A stretch of 11,223 nucleotides of DNA from JBDHZU01 sp039812085 (lineage in GTDB: Bacteria; Actinomycetota; Actinomycetes; S36-B12; UBA10799), in NCBI GenBank assembly GCA_039812085.1, contig JBDHZU010000060.1:1-11223 (forward strand). Reading direction: 5' to 3'. Made by a program: the position numbers and the translations under genes. Under the pieces are notes generated by a model. The model was not told the DNA's origin and ran no database searches. It saw nothing but the letters and a program-made list of their open reading frames with translations. Each line of letters opens with the position of its first letter. The stretch's first letter is position 1. This document shows positions 1-7,320 of this stretch, piece after piece.

Positions 1-2
1 CA

Positions 3-560
3 CATTCTGTGCGCTCGGGATTAATCGAACGGATCGAGCGCGAAGTGGAACACCAGAAAGCTGGTCGCCCTGCGCGGATTCGATTCAAGTGCAACTCGAT
101 CGTGGACGAGCAGGTCATCGACGCGCTGTACCGAGCGTCCCAGGCAGGTGTTCCCGTGGACATCGTGGTTCGCGGCATCTGTGCTGTTCGACCAGGTGTT
201 CCTGGGTTGTCCGAGACCATCCGAATCCGCAGCATTCTGGGTCGATTCCTGGAGCACTCTCGTGTGTACGAGTTCGACAACGGTGGAGATCCAGAAGTGT
301 GGATCGGTTCGGCTGACTTGATGCACCGCAACTTGGATCGGCGAGTGGAAACCCTGGTTCGGGTGGTGGGCGAACCACACACCCAACAAATCTCATCGAT
401 GATCGATCTTTCCATGTCAGACGAAACCTCGTCGTGGCACTTACAAGCCGATGGCGAATGGGAAGGCATCCATCACGCTGCTGACGGCACTGCTTTGCGT
501 GACCTGCAGAACTACCTCATTGATGTGTATTCGCGTCGTCGTCCGGACGGAAGTCGATGA
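3..560 (+). CDS. ppk1: Polyphosphate kinase 1, C-terminal part (5' end outside window)
   Basis: Polyphosphate kinase reversibly transfers the terminal phosphate of ATP onto an inorganic polyphosphate chain. Only the last 185 residues are in the window. They match the C-terminal catalytic region of PPK1: a NSIVDEQVIDALYRAS block, VRGICAVRPG with its conserved arginine (fragment residue 57, the position of E. coli Arg564), the SILGRFLEHSR block, and SADLMHRNLDRR with the conserved histidine (fragment residue 108, the position of E. coli His592). The classical phosphohistidine (E. coli His435) would lie upstream of the window. The last codons continue past the conserved core with a polar tail ending in RRRPDGSR. 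The stop overlaps the start of the next gene as ATGA, so the two are probably translationally coupled. Family assignment is from recognised motifs; activity is inferred. Confidence 0.95.
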   Translation, partial: HSVRSGLIERIEREVEHQKAGRPARIRFKCNSIVDEQVIDALYRASQAGVPVDIVVRGICAVRPGVPGLSETIRIRSILGRFLEHSRVYEFDNGGDPEVWIGSADLMHRNLDRRVETLVRVVGEPHTQQISSMIDLSMSDETSSWHLQADGEWEGIHHAADGTALRDLQNYLIDVYSRRRPDGSR

Positions 561-2086
561 GCGAACAACCCACCACCTCCCGCGAAGTCGAATCGAAACT
601 GCGAGTACCCGCCAAGTTTGTGCTGCCCAACTTGGTGGGCAAGAAGACCGGTATCGCCCGCGCTAAGCAGCAGGTCACTCGCAAGTTGCATGCGAACTAC
701 TACGACACCGACGACTTCCGGTTGTATCGCTGGGGTGTCACCTTGCGTCGCCGAGAAGGTGGGCCTGACGCCGGTTGGCACGCAAAGCTGCCGGTGGTTG
801 ATGGCGACATGATGGGTGCGCGAGACGAACTTCATGTTCCGCTGGATGCCGGTGAGCCCGGCAACGTCCCGCAGGCATTGAGTTCCATCGTCGTTCCTTT
901 TACGCGAGGCGCTCCACTGGTTCACGTCGCTGAACTGCGTACCGAACGAATCCCCTTCTCCTTGTTCGATGAGCAGGGAGTTGAGTTCGCGGAACTCGTG
1001 GACGATTCGGTCTCGATCTACTCCGATGGACAGGTCATCGACAGCTTCCGCGAAATCGAGATTGAAGCGATGGTCGAAGGGGCTGATCTGGCACCGATCG
1101 TGGATGCCCTGACCACACTTGGCGCAGTGCCATCAACGTCCAGCAAGGCGGGTGCAGCGTTTGGTCCAGCAGCCACTGCACCACCCGATGTTCCCCCGCC
1201 GGTCGAGGTTGGGCCACGCGATCCTGCAGCCGACGCGATCACTGCCTTCATGCGCAAGTACGTCCGCGCATTCATCATTCAAGACGTTCGTGTTCGTCGG
1301 GATCTGCCGGACGCTGTCCACCAAATGCGGGTAGCTGCCCGTCGCCTACGAAGTGGCCTCAAAGCGTTTGGCCCGGTTATCGACAAGCAATGGGCAAGTG
1401 CGCTGCGCACCGAACTGGGATGGGCAGCCGGTCAGTTGGGGGCCGCCCGCGATACCGAAGTTCTGTTGGAACGTCTGGACAAGGGTGCGCGAGACCTGGG
1501 CTCCAAAGACGCCGCAGCAGTTCAAGCAGTCATCGATCCGCAGTTGAACTCACGTTTGGCAGATGCACGCGAGGATGCGCTGGAATCGTTGAACACGCAG
1601 CGCCATCTCGCGTTGCTGGATGCCTTGGTGGACGGGGCCAATAATCCTCGGCTGACGAACTTGGCTGACCAACGCTGCAAAGACGTGTTCCCCGAATTGG
1701 TCGATCGCTCCTTCCGGCGACTGGATCGCCAAGTAAAGCGACTGCGTTTGGAAGGCCCGGCCGACGATTGGCACGAGGCACGTATCACCGCCAAACGTGC
1801 CCGCTACTCGGCCGAAGCAGTATCGGGTGTGTTCGGTGCACCTGCCAGCCGATTAGCGAACGCAATCTCAGAAGTCACCGAAGTCCTCGGTGAACATCAA
1901 GACGCCTGTGTCGCACAAGACGTGCTGCGGGAACTGGCATCAACGGAAGGGATAGACGGGCAGACCGGATTTGCCTTAGGTCTGCTGCATGAGCACGAGT
2001 TTGAAGAGGAAATCCACTACCGGCTGGAGTTTCAGCGGGTATGGCCGGGCGTCCAGCGTTGCCATAAGCGCACGAAACTGGTTTGA
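557..2086 (+). CDS. CYTH-CHAD domain fusion protein, probable polyphosphate-binding or triphosphate-processing
   Basis: Two-domain protein of 509 residues. Residues about 8-190 form a CYTH (triphosphate tunnel) domain. It has the ExExK signature E10-V-E12-S-K14, YYDTDDFRLYRWGVTLRRR at 48-66, a lysine in WHAKLP (about 77), an arginine in ELRTERIPF (126-134) and FREIEIE (164-170), so the tunnel's charged residues look complete. A proline/alanine-rich linker (about 195-222) leads to a CHAD domain (about 223-505) with its conserved histidines: H255 in VHQMRVAARRLRS, H406 in WHEARITAKRARY and H447 in LGEHQDA. CHAD domains are known to bind polyphosphate, and CYTH proteins hydrolyse or transfer from triphosphorylated substrates. 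The ATG overlaps the ppk1 stop by four bases, which supports joint expression and a role in polyphosphate metabolism. The exact substrate cannot be read from sequence. Confidence 0.92.
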   Translation: MSEQPTTSREVESKLRVPAKFVLPNLVGKKTGIARAKQQVTRKLHANYYDTDDFRLYRWGVTLRRREGGPDAGWHAKLPVVDGDMMGARDELHVPLDAGEPGNVPQALSSIVVPFTRGAPLVHVAELRTERIPFSLFDEQGVEFAELVDDSVSIYSDGQVIDSFREIEIEAMVEGADLAPIVDALTTLGAVPSTSSKAGAAFGPAATAPPDVPPPVEVGPRDPAADAITAFMRKYVRAFIIQDVRVRRDLPDAVHQMRVAARRLRSGLKAFGPVIDKQWASALRTELGWAAGQLGAARDTEVLLERLDKGARDLGSKDAAAVQAVIDPQLNSRLADAREDALESLNTQRHLALLDALVDGANNPRLTNLADQRCKDVFPELVDRSFRRLDRQVKRLRLEGPADDWHEARITAKRARYSAEAVSGVFGAPASRLANAISEVTEVLGEHQDACVAQDVLRELASTEGIDGQTGFALGLLHEHEFEEEIHYRLEFQRVWPGVQRCHKRTKLV

Positions 2087-2094
2087 CTTCCACC

Positions 2095-2997
2095 ATGGCC
2101 CACACTCCGAGCGAAGTTCGCGCTGCCGGCGTCGTCCTCCTGCGTAAGACCGGCAAACGCATCGAGGTTGCCGTGGTCCATCGTCCACGACGCAAGGACT
2201 GGTCCCTACCGAAGGGAAAATTGGATCGTGGTGAACATGTGGCGGCTGCCGCACGCCGGGAAACCTTGGAAGAGACCGGAGAGGACGTCACTCTCGGAAT
2301 CCCACTGATGACTCAGCACTATCGCGTTGATGGACGACCAAAGTCAGTGCGTTACTGGGTGGGACGTTTACGTGAAGGCGGACCAGGATTCACCCGCAAC
2401 AAAGAGATCGACGAACTGGAATGGCTCAGCCCGGATCGGGCCGCCCGACGACTGAGCTACCCCCGCGATGCCCAAATGATGCGGGCAGCAGTCAACTCTG
2501 AGGACACCTCGCCGCTGATCATCTTGCGCCATGCCAAAGCAACTCGTCGGGTCGATTGGGATGGCGAAGACAGCCAGCGCCCGCTGGCACCGGAAGGCAA
2601 GCGGTACGCCAAGAAGCTGACTGCTCTGCTTGAAGCGTTCGGAATCGTTGATCTCTATTCGTCTGACTCTGCGCGCTGCACCGAAACACTCAAACCGTTC
2701 GCCAGTAGTAAGAAGGCATCAATCAGCCTGGAACATCTGTTCAGCGAGGAAGGTTTTGAGTCCAAGAAGTCGCTGAAACGACTCGACCGCCTACTGCAGG
2801 ACTCCACCCCATTGGTGTTGTGCACACATCGACCGGTACTGCCAGATTTGGTGGAACACGTCGTTCGCAAGCAGGGGATTCAAGAGGACCAACATCTCGA
2901 CCCCAAACTCGTCCCCGGCGGGTTCATCGTGTTGCACCGAACGTTCGACAAGAAGCGCGGTATGCGCATCGTGGCGATCGAACGGCACAATCCCTGA
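2095..2997 (+). CDS. mutT1: MutT1-like protein: Nudix hydrolase fused to histidine phosphatase
   Basis: From the chosen ATG the protein has 300 residues. Residues about 8-130 are a Nudix domain with a near-canonical box from G41 to E63 (G-KLDRG-E-HVAAAAR-RE-TLEETGE). Residues about 138-290 are a histidine phosphatase domain with the RHA motif (R145-H146-A147, in place of the usual RHG) and a second histidine at 245 in CTHRPVLP. This architecture and size match mycobacterial MutT1, which hydrolyses 8-oxo-dGTP and diadenosine polyphosphates and lies beside ppk1 in M. tuberculosis. An in-frame TTG at 2083 overlaps the preceding stop and would add four residues. Neither start has a clear Shine-Dalgarno sequence; I prefer the ATG. 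The gene closes an apparent operon with ppk1 and the CYTH-CHAD gene, and ends 10 bases from the convergent pstB stop. Confidence 0.9.
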   Translation: MAHTPSEVRAAGVVLLRKTGKRIEVAVVHRPRRKDWSLPKGKLDRGEHVAAAARRETLEETGEDVTLGIPLMTQHYRVDGRPKSVRYWVGRLREGGPGFTRNKEIDELEWLSPDRAARRLSYPRDAQMMRAAVNSEDTSPLIILRHAKATRRVDWDGEDSQRPLAPEGKRYAKKLTALLEAFGIVDLYSSDSARCTETLKPFASSKKASISLEHLFSEEGFESKKSLKRLDRLLQDSTPLVLCTHRPVLPDLVEHVVRKQGIQEDQHLDPKLVPGGFIVLHRTFDKKRGMRIVAIERHNP

Positions 2998-3007
2998 GCC
3001 AGCTCGG

Positions 3008-3790
3008 TTAGCCGAATCGACCAGAGATGTAGTCCTCCGTTGCCTGCTTCTCCGGGTTGGTGAAGATCTTCTGTGTCTGGCCCACTTCCACAAGTTGCCC
3101 GGGCTTACCGACCCCGGCCAGGTTGAAGAAAGCAGTCGTGTCCGAAACGCGAGCAGCTTGTTGCATGTTGTGAGTCACGATCACGATCGTGTACTCCCGG
3201 CATAACTGGGAGATGAGGTCTTCAATCGCCAGGGTGGAGATGGGATCAAGCGCAGAGCACGGTTCGTCCATCAACAGAACCCGCGGCTGCACCGCCACAG
3301 CACGGGCGATGCATAGTCGCTGCTGCTGACCACCCGACAGGCCAGATCCTGGTCGGTCGAGTCGATCCTTGACCTCTTCCCACAGGTTGGCGGACTTTAA
3401 CGATCGTTCGACCACATCGTCGGTCTCGCTCTTCTTGATCCGACGACCCTTTTCTAATTTGAGTCCAGCGATGACGTTCTCGTAGATGGACATCGTGGGG
3501 AACGGGTTGGGCCGCTGAAAGACCATCCCGATGAGTCGTCGCACGTTCACCGGATCAACGTCGTCGCCGTAGATGTCTTCACCATCCAGCAGAACTTGTC
3601 CGTCGACTCGTGCACCGGGCACCACCTCATGCATCCGGTTGAGGGTGCGAAGCACCGTCGATTTGCCACAGCCGGACGGTCCGATCAGTGCGGTGACAGA
3701 GCGGGGAGCAATTTTCAAGTTCACGTCGGAGACAGCGAGGAAGTCGCCGTAATACACATTGAGATCGGTGATGTCGATCTGCTTAGCCAT
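3008..3790 (-). CDS. pstB: Phosphate ABC transporter ATP-binding protein PstB
   Basis: ATPase subunit of the high-affinity phosphate importer PstSCAB, acting on the cytoplasmic face of the membrane. The 260-residue protein has the normal family length. It shows Walker A GPSGCGKST (37-45), a Q-loop glutamine near 92 (VFQRPNPFP), the LSGGQQQR signature (151-158), Walker B VLLMDEP (171-177) and the H-loop histidine (207, IVTHNMQQAARVSD). The C-terminus TEDYISGRFG is typical of PstB. The start is the ATG at 3790 (MAKQIDITDLNVYYGD). The reading frame stays open upstream to 3958, but that extension lies within pstA in another frame and looks unlike PstB. An imperfect AGAAAG precedes the ATG. It is the last gene of the pst operon, 25 bases after pstA. 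No phoU follows; the next gene is convergent. Confidence 0.97.
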   Translation of the reverse strand: MAKQIDITDLNVYYGDFLAVSDVNLKIAPRSVTALIGPSGCGKSTVLRTLNRMHEVVPGARVDGQVLLDGEDIYGDDVDPVNVRRLIGMVFQRPNPFPTMSIYENVIAGLKLEKGRRIKKSETDDVVERSLKSANLWEEVKDRLDRPGSGLSGGQQQRLCIARAVAVQPRVLLMDEPCSALDPISTLAIEDLISQLCREYTIVIVTHNMQQAARVSDTTAFFNLAGVGKPGQLVEVGQTQKIFTNPEKQATEDYISGRFG

Positions 3791-3815
3791 GTCGATGCTT
3801 TCTGGTGAGTAGGAG

Positions 3816-4880
3816 TTAACGGGTCTTAGGTGCGTAGGCACGGGCGAGTAGGCGAGCTGCGATGTAGAGGACAGCAACGAACAGGATGAGAACCAATGCC
3901 CCGCCCCATGCGCGGTCAACGGAGGCAGGAGTGCCGCTGCTGATCTGATCCCACACAAAAGTGGGTAGTGAGGCTTGTGGTCCGTTGAACAAATTCCAGT
4001 TCATGCTTTGTGTCAGGAAGGTCGTCAGCAACAGAGGTGCGGTTTCTCCTGCAACACGAGCCACAGCCAGCATGACGCCGGTGATGATTCCGGATAGTGC
4101 AGTGGGAATGACGATCTTCAAGATCGTGACCCACTTGGGGATTCCCAAGGCATAGGAGGCTTCCCGTAGATCGTTGGGAACCAGCTTGAGCATCTCCTCA
4201 GTGGTGCGAACAACCACGGGCAACATGAGGATCAACAATGCGAGTGAGGCAGCGAACCCGGAGCGTTGCATCCCGAAGGTGAGCACCAACCCGGTGTAGA
4301 TGAACAAACCGGCAACGATCGACGGGACACCCGTCATCACATCGACGAAGAAGCTGACTGCGCGCGATAGTCGTCCGGTGCCGTACTCGACCAAGTAGAC
4401 CGCGACCAAGACTCCTACCGGAACGGCGATGAGGGTGGCGGCCAGGACTTGCTCAATGGTGCCCACGAGCGCGTGTTCAATGCCGCCACCGGGTCGGATC
4501 GGGCTGACATTGCGCATGGTGCTGCCGAAGAACTCGGCGTTGACGACCTGCAGCCCTCGGACGAGGACCGTTGTCAGGATTGCGACTAACGGTGCAAGTG
4601 CGAAAACGAAGGCCGCGTAGATCGCGGTAGTCATCAAACGATCGACCGCATGCCGACGACCTTCTACAACGAAGCTGTACACCGACTGTCCGAGCGCGAA
4701 GCCCAGTGCCGAAATCACTGCGAACGCAACGAGTCCGTCAATCACTCCAATTCCCAGCAGGACGCCAGCAACCGCTAGCGATGCAGCAGCAACTGCTGCC
4801 GGAGCCCATCGTGGGAGTCGTCGGCCACGTAGTTCGCTGGCCAAACTGACATCGGCTGTGGTGAGTACAGGCGTGGTCAT
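3816..4880 (-). CDS. pstA: Phosphate ABC transporter permease PstA
   Basis: One of the two membrane subunits of the phosphate importer. The 354-residue protein has the permease EAA loop at about 240-259 (EASYALGIPKW, then VTILKIVIP), through which it contacts PstB, and a GTIEQVLAATLIAVPVGVLVA segment (140-160) typical of the binding-protein-dependent permease fold. Hydrophobic segments lie near 28-45, 49-70, 86-108, 140-162, 186-202, 208-226, 262-283 and 328-346. The first two form an N-terminal extension relative to PstA proteins of about 280-300 residues. The ATG overlaps the pstC stop as ATGA and is preceded by AGGAG with a 7-base spacer, so the start is well supported and the extension is probably real. 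Sits between pstC and pstB in the operon. Confidence 0.95.
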   Translation of the reverse strand: MTTPVLTTADVSLASELRGRRLPRWAPAAVAAASLAVAGVLLGIGVIDGLVAFAVISALGFALGQSVYSFVVEGRRHAVDRLMTTAIYAAFVFALAPLVAILTTVLVRGLQVVNAEFFGSTMRNVSPIRPGGGIEHALVGTIEQVLAATLIAVPVGVLVAVYLVEYGTGRLSRAVSFFVDVMTGVPSIVAGLFIYTGLVLTFGMQRSGFAASLALLILMLPVVVRTTEEMLKLVPNDLREASYALGIPKWVTILKIVIPTALSGIITGVMLAVARVAGETAPLLLTTFLTQSMNWNLFNGPQASLPTFVWDQISSGTPASVDRAWGGALVLILFVAVLYIAARLLARAYAPKTR

Positions 4881-5956
4881 GAGTTAGCTCCTGAGAACTC
4901 CCGGCGACGAGCCACAATCAGGCGGGCGACCATGTTGACGGCCAGGGTGATGACGAACAGCACGAGACCTGACGCGATCAGCGCCGACAGGCCGTTGGAA
5001 CCGGCTTCGTTCCACTTCAGTGCGATGTTTGCGGCGAAGGTGTTTCCACCCGGCGCGGTGATGTTCCAGTTGATCTCGAATACAGCGGACAGGATCAGAG
5101 CGACCGCAATGGTCTCTCCCAAGGCACGACCCAGACCGAGCATGGCTGCCGAAATCATTCCCGGCTTACTGAACGGCAGCACAGCAGTGCGAACGACTTC
5201 CCACTTGGTTGCGCCAAGTGCCAGCGCCGCTTCCCGATGACCCTGGGGAACTTGCAGAAAGACTTCACGGCTCACTGCAGAGATCGTCGGCAGGATCATG
5301 ATTGCCAGCACGATCCCGGCGATCAGAATGCTGCGGGTGTAGATGTTTTGCGGATTCGAGAACAGTGGAATCCATCCGAACCAGTGGCTCAACCAACTGA
5401 TCGGACCTTCTAGTCGTGGCATGAGGAATTGCAGTCCCCACAGACCGAAGATGATCGATGGAACAGCAGCCAGCAAATCGACGACGAATGCCAATGCAGA
5501 CGACAACCGGCGATTGGAATAGAACGCGATGAACAGTGCGATACCGGTGCCAATGGGGAATGCCAGACCCATTGCGATGATCGACGTCATCACTGTGCCG
5601 AATGCCAATGCCGCGATCCCGAAGACCGGCGGGGTGGAGTCCGGCAACCACTCTGTGGTGGTGAAGAAATTGACGCTATTGGACTGCAGCGCGGGGATGG
5701 CTTTCCATGCCAGGAACAGGCCGATTGCACCGGTCAGGACCAGGATGAAGATACCCGCGCCTTTGGAGATGGCAGCAAATACTCGGTCACCACGACGGAC
5801 GGCTTGACCTTCGATTCCCAGCGGTTCGTGGAACTCGGCTGGGACGGTATCTGGAGCCACGATCGAGTCCAACTCGCCTTCCGGGATTCGGGCCGGACGC
5901 AAGAAGCGCTCGGGGGCGGACAACGGATCGTGTGGCATGGGGTCTCGCAGAGTCAT
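4877..5956 (-). CDS. pstC: Phosphate ABC transporter permease PstC
   Basis: Partner permease of PstA in the phosphate import channel. Of the 359 residues, about 60 at the N-terminus are polar, acidic and probably cytoplasmic. Hydrophobic segments follow near 67-88, 111-145, 153-180, 207-225, 266-292 and 325-348. The EAA loop lies at about 242-261 (EAALALGATKWEVVRTAVLP), and the LGRALGETIAVALI segment (275-288) is characteristic of PstC. The ATG at 5956 has GGGAG with a 7-base spacer upstream, favouring it over a second ATG seven codons in. The gene overlaps pstA by four bases and is separated from pstS by 97 bases containing a large hairpin, which suggests that pstC expression is set lower than pstS within one transcript. 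Confidence 0.95.
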   Translation of the reverse strand: MTLRDPMPHDPLSAPERFLRPARIPEGELDSIVAPDTVPAEFHEPLGIEGQAVRRGDRVFAAISKGAGIFILVLTGAIGLFLAWKAIPALQSNSVNFFTTTEWLPDSTPPVFGIAALAFGTVMTSIIAMGLAFPIGTGIALFIAFYSNRRLSSALAFVVDLLAAVPSIIFGLWGLQFLMPRLEGPISWLSHWFGWIPLFSNPQNIYTRSILIAGIVLAIMILPTISAVSREVFLQVPQGHREAALALGATKWEVVRTAVLPFSKPGMISAAMLGLGRALGETIAVALILSAVFEINWNITAPGGNTFAANIALKWNEAGSNGLSALIASGLVLFVITLAVNMVARLIVARRREFSGANS

Positions 5957-5963
5957 GGGGTGT

Positions 5964-5968
5964 CTCCC
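5964..5968 (-). promoter_or_regulatory. Ribosome binding site of pstC
   Basis: GGGAG on the minus strand, 7 bases before the ATG at 5956. It selects this ATG over the internal one seven codons later. It lies about 17 bases downstream of the intergenic hairpin, so the hairpin itself does not bury it. Confidence 0.6.
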
Positions 5969-5984
5969 GTAGTGACCGGTGCAA

Positions 5985-6032
5985 TCACGCCGTTGCGTCG
6001 CCTCAATTCACTAGGCAACGCAACGGCAGTGA
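5985..6032 (-). repeat. Long hairpin in the pstS-pstC intergenic region of the mRNA
   Basis: Imperfect palindrome centred in the 97-base gap. Read in the pst mRNA (minus strand) the 5' arm is UCAC, bulged U, GC, CGUUGCGU, U, GCCU. The 3' arm is AGGC, G, ACGCAACG, GC, GUGA. The loop is nine bases (AGUGAAUUG). This gives about 19 pairs with one bulge. The only non-Watson-Crick pair is U-G, which is allowed in this RNA but would be a C-A mismatch in RNA from the other strand. That asymmetry argues for a role as pst RNA. No U-run follows, so a full intrinsic terminator is unlikely. A role in partial attenuation, or in protecting the pstS 3' end after processing, would explain excess binding protein over permease. 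Function is inference. Confidence 0.75.
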
Positions 6033-6053
6033 CTACATCTGGCACGGTCGGTC

Positions 6054-7133
6054 CTAACTGATTGCGCTAACGGCGGTATTGACCTTGCTCAGCAGCGTGG
6101 ATGGGATCGGCACGTAGCCGCTGTCTCCCAGCTTTTGCTGTTCAGCTGAGCTGCTGGTGAAGGTGAGGAACGACTTGACCAGTGCAGCTTGGTCGCTTGG
6201 CAGACCCTTCTGGCAGGTGAGTTCGTACGTCACCAGCACGAGCGGATAGGCGTTGGGATTCTGGTTCTTGTAGTTGATATCCAGCGCCAAGTTGTTTCCC
6301 TGCCCGACGACGGTCGCATCAGCCAATGCGGCAGATCCGGTGTCGGCATTCGGAGCAACTGCGCCACCACCGTTGTCCAGGCTGGCCACATTCAATTGCT
6401 GTGTCTGCGCGAAGGACAGTTCGACGTAGCCAATCGAATTCTGGGTGCTCTTGATCGCTGACGAAACACCGTCGTTGCCCTTGGCGCCTTGTCCACCTGG
6501 AGCCGTCCAGTCCTTGCCACCGGCGGCCGTCCAGTCACTCGCGGCAGTTGCCGTGAGGAACTTGGTGAAGTTGTCCGTGGTGCCGGAGGAATCTGAGCGG
6601 TGGTAGCTCACGATCGTGGCATCCGGAAGGTTGACTCCGGAGTTGATCGCGGTGATCGCCGGATCGTTCCACTTCGTGATCTTGTTAGAGAAAATCCCTG
6701 CCAGCACCTTCGGAGTCAGGGTGAGCTTGTCTACCCCGGACACGTTGTAGGCCGCAGTGATTGCGCCACCCAGCATGGGAATGTTGATGGCTGGTCCGCT
6801 TGCGCAACGGGCCGTTGCCTTATCCAGATCGTCGTCCTTAGCCGCTGAGTCAGTTCCAGCGAATGCAGTCTGTGCGTTGATGAAGTCCTGCACACCTGCC
6901 CCGGAGCCGTTGGCCTGGTAGTCGATCGTGGCGGATGAGCAAGAGCTTTGGTAGGAGTTGATCCAGTCCGCCATAGCGTTCTTTTGGGCGGAGGAACCGG
7001 AGGCCTTGATGCTTCCGGATGCGCAGTTTTCTACGGATGCGCTATTCGAATTTGAACTTGAACCACATGCTGCGAGTGCTGCGGTTGCGAGAGCAGCAAC
7101 CGAAGCTGCTGCCACCGTCTGGTTGAGTTTCAC
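6054..7133 (-). CDS. pstS: Phosphate-binding lipoprotein PstS
   Basis: Extracytoplasmic phosphate receptor that delivers phosphate to PstC/PstA. From the GTG at 7133 the protein has 359 residues. It begins with a short signal peptide (MKLNQTV, then an alanine-rich core) and the lipobox L20-A-A-C23, so it should be a membrane-anchored lipoprotein. Phosphate-binding loops are visible: ASGSSAQ (44-50), NGSGAG (75-80), FAGTDS (91-96), HRSDSSGTTDNF (178-189), plus GNDGVS (219-224) and IGYVE (234-238). The GTG start is chosen because GGAAGGA lies five bases upstream and the signal peptide begins there. In-frame ATG (7148) and TTG (7166) codons upstream lack a good ribosome site and would put this one inside the gene. 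First gene of the pst operon, behind PHO-box-like repeats. Confidence 0.95.
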   Translation of the reverse strand: MKLNQTVAAASVAALATAALAACGSSSNSNSASVENCASGSIKASGSSAQKNAMADWINSYQSSCSSATIDYQANGSGAGVQDFINAQTAFAGTDSAAKDDDLDKATARCASGPAINIPMLGGAITAAYNVSGVDKLTLTPKVLAGIFSNKITKWNDPAITAINSGVNLPDATIVSYHRSDSSGTTDNFTKFLTATAASDWTAAGGKDWTAPGGQGAKGNDGVSSAIKSTQNSIGYVELSFAQTQQLNVASLDNGGGAVAPNADTGSAALADATVVGQGNNLALDINYKNQNPNAYPLVLVTYELTCQKGLPSDQAALVKSFLTFTSSSAEQQKLGDSGYVPIPSTLLSKVNTAVSAIS

Positions 7134-7138
7134 GTGGG

Positions 7139-7145
7139 TCCTTCC
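7139..7145 (-). promoter_or_regulatory. Ribosome binding site that decides the pstS start
   Basis: GGAAGGA on the minus strand with a 5-base spacer to the GTG at 7133. It is the only good Shine-Dalgarno sequence near the three candidate starts (TTG 7166, ATG 7148, GTG 7133). Confidence 0.65.
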
Positions 7146-7199
7146 CATCGGTTTCACATCAGGCAATCTGTGTGACTAACGGGAATTGACGCTAAGAGT

Positions 7200-7284
7200 C
7201 AGCGGTAAACACCCAACTGTTCAACGGGAAACAGACGGTGAACTCGGGGCTTACAACCACCCTGTCGGTGAACGAACGGCAAAC
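7200..7284 (-). promoter_or_regulatory. Array of 11-nt PHO-box-like direct repeats upstream of pstS
   Basis: On the minus strand, units of 11 bases begin at 7284 (GTTTGCCGTTC), 7273 (GTTCACCGACA), 7243 (GTTCACCGTCT), 7232 (GTTTCCCGTTG) and 7210 (GTTTACCGCTG). The first two are adjacent, as are the third and fourth. The fifth is again in 11-base phase, with one unmatched unit (7221-7211) between. The core common to all five is GTT followed by a pyrimidine, one variable base and CCG. Tandem 11-nt units with GTTCA cores are the known form of PhoP (PHO box) operators in Streptomyces, and related response regulators drive pst genes in other actinobacteria. Activation of pstSCAB under phosphate limitation is inferred. 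I could not place a confident -10 element between the array and the gene. Confidence 0.75.
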
Positions 7285-7320
7285 AGACACCGACGCTCAT
7301 GTGGACGAGGTTTTCCAGGT

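Noticed and set aside
2983..3014. CGGC/GCCG repeat around the mutT1-pstB junction as a bidirectional terminator
   Set aside because: Only four pairs hold and the neighbouring bases do not extend the stem.
3791..3958. Upstream extension of pstB in the same frame
   Set aside because: It overlaps pstA in another frame and encodes no PstB-like sequence; the ATG at 3790 gives the normal N-terminus.
5429..6061. 210-codon open frame on the + strand across the pstC 5' end and the pstS-pstC gap
   Set aside because: It is antisense to well-recognised pstC, its translation is polar and low in recognisable motifs (many Q, D, C, R), and it is readily explained by codon bias of the opposite strand.
7134..7166. 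Longer pstS starting at TTG 7166 or ATG 7148
   Set aside because: Neither has a good ribosome site, and both would place the strong GGAAGGA inside the coding region; GTG 7133 gives a clean lipoprotein signal peptide.
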